In this document: in pieces, positions 36,701 through 48,700 of the stretch
Layout of the letters: each line of letters starts with the position of its first letter
How positions within the stretch are numbered: position 1 is the stretch's first letter
Translations under genes and position numbers: made by a program
Source of the DNA: Larus michahellis
Taxonomy: Eukaryota > Chordata > Aves > Charadriiformes > Laridae
Assembly (NCBI RefSeq): GCF_964199755.1
Contig: NC_133914.1
Coordinates: 248,001-312,000 of the forward strand
Reading direction: 5' to 3'
Length of the DNA stretch: 64,000 nt
Notes under the pieces: generated by a model
Database searches by the model: none
What the model saw: only the letters and a program-made list of their open reading frames with translations
Told to the model about the DNA's origin: nothing

Positions 36701-39700
36701 CCTTTTTCAAGAGGACTGTTTGCCTGGAACAAATCCCCATGCTATCACAACAGGTGATGACGTTTTCCCAGCCTGAAAGTCACCTGTCATTGGTTTTACA
36801 TCTACATCACCCATGCAAGCAAAAGCCTGCAGGTGGGATAACCTGGCGCTGCCTGGAGTTCCCCTATCCAAACCACGCGCATCGGGACGGGTCAGGAACC
36901 ATCCCCGCTGCCACACGCCGCTGGTGGGGACCATTCGCTTCTTGGCATTCATAGAATGGTTTAGGTTGGAAGGGACCTTAAAGATCATCTTGTTCCAACC
37001 CCCCTGCCATTCCTGATGGGATTTGTCCCTCCTGCCGGGCCGTGCTTGCTATCCCTCCCACCGCCATCACGCTGCGCAGGCTGGAGCGGTGCCGAGCTGC
37101 TCACTCCCACTCTCCCAAGAAAACCCATCAGCCTCCGGCGGGGTTTTATTAAATTACCTGTTGAGATCTCTGAATAGCAGCATCGATTTCCTCCACCCTC
37201 TGCTTGACGGTGTCGCTGACCAGTTTGTAGCGCTCGTTGGTGTCTGACACGAGTTTATCCAGCCCTTCACGGGCTCGCCAGGGAACCAGCTCCAAGAGAG
37301 CTCGGCTCACCTCGTTCACCGTGTCCAGGACCAGCCTGTGCTCCATCACCTCCTTCTTCAGCTCCTGTGGAAGGCACCCATGGACATGTGTCCTCCTCGG
37401 CACTCTGCAGGTGACATCCCTCTCCAGCTCCTCCCCGAGGCCACGTCAAAAATCCCACCCTTGCGCCCCTGTCCCCCCAGTGCTGCCCTGCCAGCCCCCA
37501 CCTTTTGCCTCTGCTGGAACTGGGGTATCTGCTCGCCGGCGGGGGACTGTCCCCCACTGGAAGCCAGCTCGTCCTCCACTTTGCTCATCCAGCTGGTGAG
37601 CTCCTCGTGCGTGGACTGGAACTTGGTGGCCAGCTGCCGAGCCTGCTCCAGCGTGCGCAGCGCCTTGGAGCTGGCGGCCGTGATGTCCGAGTAGCGGGTC
37701 TTGATTCCATCCAGCTTCTCCTGGATCAGCAACACCTCCTCCCCTGCGAGACAGCAGCGAACAATGCTGGGCTGGGGCTGCAGGGAGGTTTAGGCAGCCA
37801 CCTGCCCTATTCCACCCCATTTTAAATAGCTCATTTCAGTCCCACTTTTCTTTATATCAGTATATATATCAACTACATATATATATATATATATATATCT
37901 CTATCAACTTTGCAGCCTGTTTTTACAGCCAGAAAGCTACTCTCAGAGATGACATCTTCTACCAGCCAGCGTAACATCCACCTCCTCCCTGGAACAGGAT
38001 GGAAACGTGCCACAAAGCCTGGCTTTGCCACAAGCCCTAAAGCCACCACAACTCAGTTCTCAACTAACGTGTCACAGCTCCAAGAAAAAAAGGTCCAGTT
38101 CACTCTTTACTGCTATTTCCGAGAGGACAAGAAACTGCAAGCCAAATTCTTTGTAATCGCTCTTCCTGCTACACGGCTCCCACAAGGACAGAGGTCTGTA
38201 CATCTGCTCCGAGCAGACCACATCTGAAGGAAATGCATCGCCCCGACCTTTCTTCCCACTCACAAACACAAACTCACACCCACGTGGCAACAGCAACAAC
38301 TGCTCAGTATGGGAAAGCAATATTAGGAAAGGGTTGAGGGTATTTTTAACCTCTTTCCATGTGATTTAGCAGCTGGATGCGATGAGAAAACCCTCCCTCG
38401 TGTTGCAGGGCTGCTCAGCGCTGAGCATCACCACGCCGCCGGTGGGAATCACCCGCTCATGGAGCTGCCAGGTTGGTACTTGAGATAACCAAGAACAACC
38501 AAGTATTAAGCTGGAGCGCTTGTGGCTCAGCATCCAGGCCTGGATGCAATTTTGGGAGTATCCCCAAGGAAATTAGACCTGAGGGAGAACAGCCTCTCCC
38601 AAACAACGTATCACTGCAGAGCATGGACTTCCCCAGGAAGACCATGTGGCGGATGGGGGGCTTCCCAGACCCACGGCATGGGCCAGAGCGCGCCCAGATC
38701 TTCGTGTTACCTGTGGTTTGCTTCAGGAGAGCTTGCCCGTTTCTAATGGCTTGGTCCACGTTCTTCTTCCTGTTCACGATTTCCTCGTTCAAAGCCTGGA
38801 GAGAAAGACAAATGGGGGTTATCTTTCTGAGGGCAGGTCCTCGCGTCCTGCCGGCCAGAGATGCTAAAGGAGAGCACGAACTGCTCCAGCCGAGCACGGG
38901 AAGGGTGCACAGCTTGGGTGGATCTGGTGTTTGTCCAGTCACCCTTCTCCTACGGGACTTATTGGGACTTGCGGGACCCAAAGGCTTAAACCTTAGAGCA
39001 AACCCATCCCAACCCACTGGATGTGTGTTACCAAAGAACTTGCCCTTTATTAGGCATAACCTCACTCTTGAAAAGAGCTTGCAGGGCCCCCGGGGAGAGG
39101 AAGGAGACGGCTTCCTCGGTGGCCAGCCTGGCTCGGGAAGCCCACCAGGCTTTTCAAGCTCTCATTCTTGGAAACAGCATCCAGCTTTCTAAAGGCACGG
39201 GGTGGCCAAGCTTGCTCAGACATTGTTCAAATGAATCATTTGAAGTTTCTCCCCCCCCACCCCAGGAAACCCATTTTTGGGGCCACAATTATTGTTTTCA
39301 ACACATGAAATCTCTTTAACACTTCTCCGAGCCTAGAAGAGAACCAGCAGCGGAACAAGCTTTGCAAAATTAAAGGCAGACCAGAAACCAAAATAAAACC
39401 AGACAAATGCAACAAAATAAACAACATAAACATGGAAGAAAATGGAAAATACCAGCTGGTCGGCATGCTGCTTCTGCAGGACGTCCCGTTTGTAATCCTT
39501 TACGGATACCGAGCCGAGCTTGTCCTCGACCTCAGCCAGCCAGTTGAGCACTTCCACCTCCTCCTCCCCAAAGAGCCTGGCGTTAGACAGCGCCTGATCC
39601 AGCAGCGCTGCCTTTCGGCAGCACCGGTCCTGGACCTCGCCGTAGCGGCTCTGCAGAGAGTCTAGTTTCTCTGCCAGCAGCCTCCGCTCAGCGGCACAGC

Positions 39701-42700
39701 TCAGGGAGGAGAGGGACTGCCCGACACCGACCGCCCGAGACACGTCGGCCGCGTGGCTCTCTATCTCTTCCTCTAGAGCCTGAATGCCGGGAGGACAAAA
39801 TGGACAACAGAAAGGAAAATGAGTGAAAAAAATGGATAAAAACCCCCAGAAAACAACAACATAAAAGCGAAAACAGAAACAATGAATGCAACTGAAGGAA
39901 TGAAGGACACACAAAACCCACCCGTGAATGGGCAAACAGCATCAAAATAAAAAAGGTTAAAGAGAAACACAAGAACAGGAATGGTTTTTCTATCCAGAGC
40001 CAAATACATTTGTTGAGAGGTGTAAAGCCATCAGTTTAATATTGACCCACACTGGTGGGTTACGGTTCACAGCCTTCTCTGTCCATAAAGCAGCCGGGAT
40101 GACTCCTCCAATACTTGTTCGTGCCAAAACCCCCCTCGCCGTGGCAGAAACACCCACCTGAGTGGGACCCGCTACCAACCACCTCCACCAGCAGCTCCCG
40201 TATGGATCCTACCTTGTGCCGACTGATCTGCTGCTGGATTTTGGCAGTCTGGGTACCGATGGGCTCCGAGTTGGCCAACTTCTTCTCTGTCACCGAGAGC
40301 CAGTCCGACACGGGCTCCGTGGTTTCGTGGAACTGTTTCGCCAGGACCAGGATGTCCTCCAGCTGCTTCTGCCTAAAGTAAGGAATAAACCGCTAGGGAG
40401 CAGCTCCTGTGGGAGCCAGGCAGGGGACAGGGGAGGCAGCTTTGAGTATGAGGAAGGGGAACCAAAGCAGCCTTGTTCAGAGCAAGGTGAGACACCACGT
40501 CAGGCAAGCTGTGAAGGCAAACACTAAAATCAACGTGAAGATACTGCAAAATAAGCTTTTTTCTGCGGCTGTGCCTTTAGGGTCCAGTTTATCCCCCAGG
40601 CAAGGTGGCAGAAAGGCTCCCCCTTTGTGCTGCTTTTCTTCCTTTCCCATCACTATCTCGGAGATCCTCCGATGTGCTGAGCTTGTGCCTGGGCTCTTGG
40701 TGGCTCTTGGTGCTAAGCTTCTATTCAAAGACAGCCCAGCACCTGTACGAGTCCTAGATGGACAGTCCATCTAATTGGCGGTGATTTAAAACACTGGGAG
40801 GGTCAAATCTGGCACTCAGGAGTGACTTTATAACCTCAAATATTAGCTTATGTACCACCAAGCGACTCATAAATGAGATTCAGGCAGCAGAAAGGTGTCA
40901 ACAGGATGTTGCTGCTAAAGCTAAATGTTAACGTTTAAAGGAATAAAAATAACATCCATCCCCTGCAGGGAATTTATTTAATCTGAGCTCTTCCCTGCCA
41001 TTGTAAACCACCACTATCAACTTCAGCTCCCAAACAGGCTTTGATTTCTCATGTTTTCCAGCTGTTTCCATGTTTCCAGGATGTAGCTGCAGAGAAATCT
41101 CTGCCAGCTCCCCACGTGTTGTAACCCCAAGCTCTGGGACACCGTGAATGGCAGGACAAGCCGGCCCCATGGTTTTTGGCCGGTCGGACACCCCCTCTCA
41201 CCTGCCGGCCGCTCTGCCCAGCAGCCCTGCCCAGCGCCGCTCCAGGCTCTCCAGCTGCCCCACGATCTTCTCCCGATCTGCAGGCTCGGCCGACTGCGCG
41301 ATCCTGCCGCCCTCCGCTTGGATCATCTCCACGGTGGCTTTGCGATCATCCAGGAGTCGCTGGAGCAGCTTCAGTGCATCAGCGGTGAAAGAAAGGAGGA
41401 TAAAAGTTACCAGATGGGATCAGCAGAACCTCTTCTAGCCCTCAGAGAGATCAGATCTCTAATTGTGGCTGAAAACCATCATAAGCACGGGGCTGAGACC
41501 AAAGTCAGCCCAGTGGGACACTCTCTGCCATCAAAACCAGTTAAAAAAAATAACAATAATATAATAATATCCTTTAACTTTTGGTCAGCCCTGAAGTGGT
41601 CAGGCAGTTGGACTAGGCGATCATTGTAGGTCCATTCCAACTGAAATATCTTATCCTATCCTTCACTTCAGTGCCAGAGAAATTTTCGGAGGTTTCCCCA
41701 TCACCCCTTCAAACTGATCAAGATCAAGTCTTTTAACTTCCCCTTTAAATAAATTTCCCCTTCAAAGTCTCAAGATGTCAGATCAAGCCATGGTAGGAAT
41801 TCATTTCTAAAATGTTTTACCATGACCACACTTGAACTTTCATCCGCCCGCTCGCCGGGGCAGGCGCCGACCCAGGCTGTTATCTCTGCAAACACCGGCA
41901 CGCCTCGGGTCGCTTCTTACCGTTTGTACATTCGTTTTGTCCAAATACCCAAACCGGTACCTACAACGCCAGCTTGCTCCTGACGCAGCAGAATTACCAG
42001 CAGCACAAACAAAACTTAAGGCTGGAAAAACACGGCCGACCAGCAAAACCAGCAGCAAACTTCAAGAGGCAGTGGGACAATAAAGTAACGCTGGCGACTT
42101 AGACGATGGAGATAGCGAGCGCGGGCAAACGAACTGCCTGTTTATTACATGAGGATGTGGGGAACCAGTAGAAGAGCCACCAAGAGAGGAGCAGGCTTGT
42201 CTATGTCCCAGATACGCCTTATCTGTTACAGCCGGACCCCCCAAAATATTGTCTGCCTGTCCAGAGCTCCCCCTCCCATCAAGCCAACCCTTACCCTGCG
42301 CTTGCTCACCTTCTGCTCCTGGATCTGGGCTTTCACCACCTTGTACTCTGCAGAGGGAGGTTTCTGGTTGGAGATGAGCTCCTCAGTGTCCGCCAGCCAG
42401 CTCAGCAACGGCTCCAAGGCGTCCTGAAACTTCCCGCAGTGCAACAGGGCCTCTTGCAGCTGGGCAACTCTTTGGGCCACCTGCACCCCAAACACAACCC
42501 CACTGCACGGTCAGGCTGGTGACGCATCGACGCCGGAGCCACAGTGCCCTGTTGGTGACTCCCTTCTTCTACCAGACCCCAACGGGGCCAAGAGAAACCA
42601 GTTATAGCCCCTCCCCACGCTCTCACCTTCTTGTTGAGGGTGTTCCAGCGGGTGTTGATTTCTTCCATGTCATGCTCCAGCCCTTGGACGTCACAGTTTT

Positions 42701-45700
42701 TCCCGGCGCTTTGTATGAGTCCTTGACCAACTCCATTGACTTGCTGTAGTTTTAGCTGGAGAGGATCCACTTGCTCCTTCTGGAACAGCTGGGGATGGGA
42801 AGGGTGTGAGAGAAAAGGTATTTATAACCCTGCTCTTACAGCCCCTCCGTCAGGCAGTAGATACAACAGGCTTTCTTCTCTAGAGAAGACGCAGTAGCTA
42901 TTTGCAGTGATTTTATTTGAGTTGTGCAAGTTTGTCTAAACTCCTCCCTCGCCTTGACCCAGTAACACGTTGCAGGCGCTCGCTGGTGTGGAGCACAGCT
43001 CAGGAGCTACATGCATCCACCTCTGCTTTTAAAAGGGTAAATCCCCTTTTTCCAAGCACTGGAGGGAGGTGAAGAGAGCAAATCGGGGAAGAAATGAGAA
43101 CATCGGCTCCGGTCAGCCACCAGCTTGGGAAATAATGCTCCTGGGGAAAAACCCAAAGCAATTCTCACAGTGATGCTATTGAGAACGGAGACCTGACATC
43201 ACATGAGTGTTGTTAACCACAAAATTACAGACACCGAGAAGCTAGCTGTATTTCGAAAGACAAAGGCAACAGGCAATTAATGTGCTAGTCGTTTACCGCA
43301 CCGCATATTTGGCATGGTCCTGCCTGGGAATCCTGTGGGGAAAAGCTTTTTAAACCAAAAACCATTTGATAGGGAAGGGGGAGGAGAGCGAATGAAGCTC
43401 CCCATTGTAAAGAGAAGCAGCAGGGAAAATCCTGTTTCCGCCAAGGAGATAAGCGCTCTTTATCAGAGCCGTGGATCTGCTGTAACCACCCGTGCACCGT
43501 CCCCCGGCGCTGCTGGTGCGGCCGCACAGCCCGGTCCCGTGGGACGAGGCTGCTGCTTCCCCATGACGAATAGCAAAAGTCCCGCCAAAAAAGGGAGCGG
43601 AGTCCTTCATCGCTTGCCCTGGTCCCTTGGGCCACGAGCCCATCCAGAGCACGGGTCACCCCGCACCCAGCGCTGGGCAGGATCGGAGCCCTCGGCCCTG
43701 TCGCAATATTTTCTCTTTGGAAAGCGGAGGGGTGGCAGCCAGCCGCCTGCTTTCTCAAGCATGCCTCCTCCTCACGCGCCCGAGAATATACGGACATCAC
43801 CGGCACCCAAAAATTCCGGCTCGGATGCCAGATCTCTCCTAGCAGAGCAGAAGCTCATGGATGGCACCCCGGACCTGGCAATCGCTTTGCCTCCGAAGGA
43901 ACACAGGGCAGGCAAAAAAACCTCCAAACACACCGAAACCCCCAAACACACACACAAAAAGTTCCCAGCCTGAGCGAGAGGAGCTGCCTTAACTTTCTTT
44001 GCCCCGTTTTCAAAGAAAAAGCCATTCCTTCCTGTCGGAGCTCAACTACAGGAGGGCAGGGAGGTACCACTCCAGGACACGAAGCGAAGGGTGTGTGGGC
44101 AGACATTGTCCAGAGCTGTTTGCTCAGGGAGAATTATGCCACGGTTACAAGAATTAAACGGTGACGTGAAATCACTGATTCCCTGGCCGCTTCTCCGGTT
44201 ACTGTTTATAGATGGAGTTGGCTGTTAGAGCAGCCAAACCCACAAAAGGACCAGGCTGATAAGTCTGGCACGTCGGGCTGGGGCCGAGCCCTCCGCACGC
44301 TGCGAAAACAAACTCCGGGGATTCGAAGCAGACGGGCAGGGAGGGAGCCCCGCAGAAAACCCGGCCGTCAGACCACGGTCCCCGCAACGCAGGAATCGGC
44401 ACAGCCACCAGAGCTTATTATAAAAAGATAATCACACTAATGGCCTGAGGAGCGAGCATGTCGAACACGCTTGTTTTTCCTCTGCTCGTGAAAGATCCCA
44501 GCGATTTAAGTTCATTAACCTGGCGGTGACTCAGCTTTGAAACAAATATTGAAGGTACACCCTTTGCTGGGCAGGGAGAGGCGCAGAGCGAGGTGTCCTG
44601 CCCGGGCGAAGCGGCTGGACAGACAACTTGGCGAGCAGAAGGAGATCTGCTCCACCACTCCTCCTCCTCCTGGCTCCCAGAAACACTTCCCAAAGCATCC
44701 CCTCGCTTTCTGCTTCCCTCATCTCCCTCCTTAACCCCACTGCTGCCGAACGCAGAGCCCGGCCCCGCGCTGGGGAAGAGAAGAACCGGCACTGCCCCGG
44801 TGCAGACCCGGAGCTGCCAACACCTTCATCAGCGTTTGAGGAAGGGGAAGATTTATGGGGTTACCCATCAGAGGTGCCACAGGCAAAATAAGGGTCCCAC
44901 CAGCAAGGACACCCTGACACCAAAGCAGCGAATTTCAGACAACAGACATAAAAATGCAAGAACCCAACGGCTCCTCTTCCTCGCCAAGGTCCCCACCGGG
45001 TGCCCCAGCCCGCGCTCACGTGGCTCCCCCAATGCAAAAGCACCTCGCCAAGCCCCTCCACGTGCATTTCTCAAACGCCTGGCACGGACCAAAGGATGAG
45101 TAATTGCTACCGAATCGGGATTTTCGGCGCTGACTAACTTCTGATGTCTCCTTAGTGATATTTCTCCTAATCCAGATGGCAGTAAATCAGCGCTCGGCTG
45201 TGGGAACTCCACCACCGAGGTCTCTCCAGGAGAAAGCCACTAGCACAGCACGGGAAAGCAAATCCCCAAATGCCAGAGAGAATTTGAGCCCCTTCCCACG
45301 CGCGTTCAGAGCCTCAGCACCTCATGGCTCGCTTAAAAAGCTACAGAAAGTGGTGACTGCACTGGACAGGAATTATTCGCACTTAACTTGTTTTACAGGA
45401 TTCTCTCTTCTGATACATTTTCTGCTTCAAAGACGGGAAGCACCCCGCCAAGATCTGGCGAGAAGGTTTTTCTGAAGTCTGTGATTTACATCTGAGTGAC
45501 CATAACATACTTTAATAAGCCGAAAAAGTTTAAGACAATAGTTTAGGTCATCAAGCAGCAACACTCTTTTGCCTCTCCTACTTATAAAAATGCGCAATTC
45601 ACCCCACAAACCCCCCAAAACTTTTTGCCTGCCAAATTCAAGCCAAACTAGGAGAGAGAAGGCTGTTTGAAAGCCTGAGCCCCGTGGCCATGCGTTACAG

Positions 45701-48700
45701 AGCAGGCTCCCATCTCCCACCCACCCCTCAAGTGCAAAATAAAGTGATTTCTGCGCCTGAGCCACAAATACCTCGTTATCTGGAACGAATCCATCTGGTA
45801 GAGCAGGAGGCCCTTCTGCAACGAGAGCGGTGCCAGGAGGTCCCTCCGTGCCCGCGGGCACCTCTCCCTCGCCAGGTGTCGGGGAAGGGGCACCCCCGGG
45901 GCTGGGGGGACAGAGGGTGTCCCCCAGCACGGCCCCAGGGAGGGGTTGTGCGGTGGATGCCGCGGCGGAGGGTGCACCCAGCAACTCTGGGGTGGTGGGA
46001 CCCTCCCAGGGGGGTGGGAAGGCAGAGAGGGGACCCTCCAAGCCCAGCGGCACAGAGGCACTGTCCCAAGCTGCCACCTCTGCTGCAGGTGCTGTCACAA
46101 TGGGGTCATCCTCCAAAGCCAGCGCTTCGGTGGATAGGGGCTCCAGGATGGGCAGCACAACCATGTTGGTACAGCCATCTGTATCCCCCAAGGCCACTGC
46201 TGGCCCCCCTGCTGTCAGTGGTGCAGGGCCACCACCGAGATCCCTGACACCGGAGACAAACGGGTCGGCCGCTTGTGGTGGCACAGTGGCAAGAGGCACA
46301 TCAGCAAATGGTGGTGGGGCATCCAGAAGCTCTTCCACCACCAAGGGCATGGCAGTAGTGGTGGCATCTGGAGGTAGGTGCTCGATAGACAGTTCCTCAG
46401 CATCCATGGTAGGATCCCCAGTGGCTGGTGATGTCTCCTGAGCCTGGGGTTCTGGGACAGCCACATCTCCTCGTGCTGGCAGGTCGGCTGGAGCAGAGAG
46501 CCCCCCGACATCCCATGGCATGGCATCGGTAGCAGGGTGCCCCACAACAGGCGATGTGCAGGGAAGGTCTTCTGGGGCGGCTGGGCTGGCAGCACGTGAG
46601 ACCCCCTCACCCAGCACCACGGTATGGCACTGTGCCACTGGCCGGTCCTCCCAGCTGCTGGCAAAAAGCAAGTCCAGGTCTCCTGGCTGCAGGATGGCTG
46701 CTGGTGCCTCCCCATGTGTGACAGCCACCTCCACAGGGGACCCCTCGGCATGGGCAGCCCCTTCCAGAGCCAGGCCCTGGCCCACAGGAACTTTTTCCCA
46801 TGGGAGGTCCTCAACAGGTGCTGGGGACATCACCGGAGGCTCCGAGCCCAGCTCTGATGCAGAGCCGGCATGGAAAGGCGGCAGAGAATCAGAATGAGCA
46901 TCCCCACTTTCTGCTGGATGAGCCTGGCCCTCAGCTCCATCACTCTCTGATCCCAAATCTGTGGCTTCATCCTCAGAAACCAGTTCTGGGACTTCCCAGT
47001 TGGCAAGTTCAGTCCTTCTGGGCAGAAGGTGATGGGTCCCAAACGGATCCGTCCCCTCAATACTGGCCTCGTTGTGCTGCGGGGGAGACCCCAGCTCCTT
47101 CACCATTGTGTCAGGAGCTGGGAGCTGGCAGGGGGACATCCCAGCCGGGGACACTTGGCCAGGACAGGCGTCCTCGGGAAGCTGCGATACTTCACCATCA
47201 GGGACCAACAAGTCTTGGTTATCTTTACCCCACCCCACTGGAGCGCTGGGGTAACCAGCTCCCTCAAAGCAAGAAGCTGGATATGAGCCTGTCTCAGGAG
47301 ATGGTATCCCACCAGCCACCAGCACAGCCACCACACAACTCTCCAGGAGCTCCGGGTCCACCAGCGGGTCAGGTTCATCCTCCTCCACTGGTGCCGGAGA
47401 GCACTGCTGGAGGGAGCCTGGCCCTGCTGTGGCCATGGGGCTGGGTGAGGCCTCTCCATCCGAGTCTGTCGGGGTGACGGCTGAGGTGTCCCTTTCTGAG
47501 AAGGGCTCTGTCGTCGGCTCCAGCATGCTCAGCACCTGCGAGCTGCAGGTGACATCAAAGTCCTCCAGATCCGACACCACGGCAGAGTCGGAAGCGCTGA
47601 TGTCCAAAGGGCCCCTGAGCTGACATGCTTTGACTGGTGCCCCGGCCAGTTTGGCCAAATCTGGGTCCAGCCCCTCTGAGTCCATCGGGGAGACCTGAAC
47701 CTCTGGGCAGCCGGGGACGGCCCCATCGCCCTCGTCCTCATTCAGGCACTGCTCTTCCAGCTCCAGGAACATCTGCACTGAGTCCGTGTCAGACAACTCA
47801 GGGTCCGCAGGGCTGGGCGAGCGCTCCGAACCCGGAGCAAAGTCCTCAGCCTCGCACTGCACCGCCACGTCCTCGGTACAGCATGCGCTGCCAGCACCCC
47901 CGGGGGACGCGCAGGACCGGGAGGTCCCCAGGCTGGGGGCAAAGCCATCCGCTGGAGCAGCACATTGTTCCCTTTCTTCAGAAATATCTGCCAAGCAACA
48001 GCTCTTCTTCTCCTCTGCCACCAGAACAGCCTTTCCTCTCTCTGACAGCGTCGCTTCCTCCCACTCCTCCATCATCACCCAGCGCTCGTCCTCCTCAAAT
48101 CTCAGCTCAGACTCCGTTTTCTCCCTGAGATTGGAGGTGATGAGAATATCCAGTCCCGCATCCAGCAGCTCTTCGCTAAGGCACGGAGAGAGGTTGACGT
48201 TCTCCACCGTACAGTCCGACTCGGAGGCCTCCAGGGTCTCCTGGTGCCCATCGCTGAGGCTTCCCTTGATGAAATTCTTCCTGGCTCGTGGCCAGGTGGC
48301 ACTGGGGAGCCGGCGAGCTCTGGCCAGGTCCCCAGCGTGACCGCGGCCATCACTGGCATTCAGCAGGGCCTGTCGCTCATCCCGGGGACCGCCGTAGCCA
48401 TCTGCGCCAAACTGCTTGGCTGTCAGAGCCTCTGAAGTGCCGGATGACTTGGATACGTGCTCCAAGGTGAGAGACTCGGACATGGGCTCGCCGTGGTCAG
48501 GCTGGCCCGGGCACTCAGTGAGCATGGCACTCGACTCCCGCTTATCCCGCAGGGAAGGGTTGGAGGCACCTGCTTCCGACACCTCGCTCAGCGAAGCCCC
48601 CATCCTTTCTGCAAATTCAGTGAAGTTCGGTGGCATGAATGATTTCCACGACCGACGGTTGACATTCTCCTTCCTCTCGGGGTTTGGTCGTCTCCTCGGT

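Larger units (their letters stand above)
36005..37157 (-). other. MACF1 intron E9-E10
   Basis: Contains two CR1 pieces in opposite orientations (36413-36590 plus, 36945-37005 minus). Confidence 0.8.

Noticed and set aside
45427..45771. In-frame extension of the isoform-4 exon past 45772
   Set aside because: A good phase-0 donor (GAG|GTATTT) precedes it, and the extension has no resemblance to MACF1.
46800..47477. Plus-strand open frames antisense to the isoform-4 exon
   Set aside because: They are shadows of the long minus-strand exon, whose N-terminus and splice phase match MACF1.
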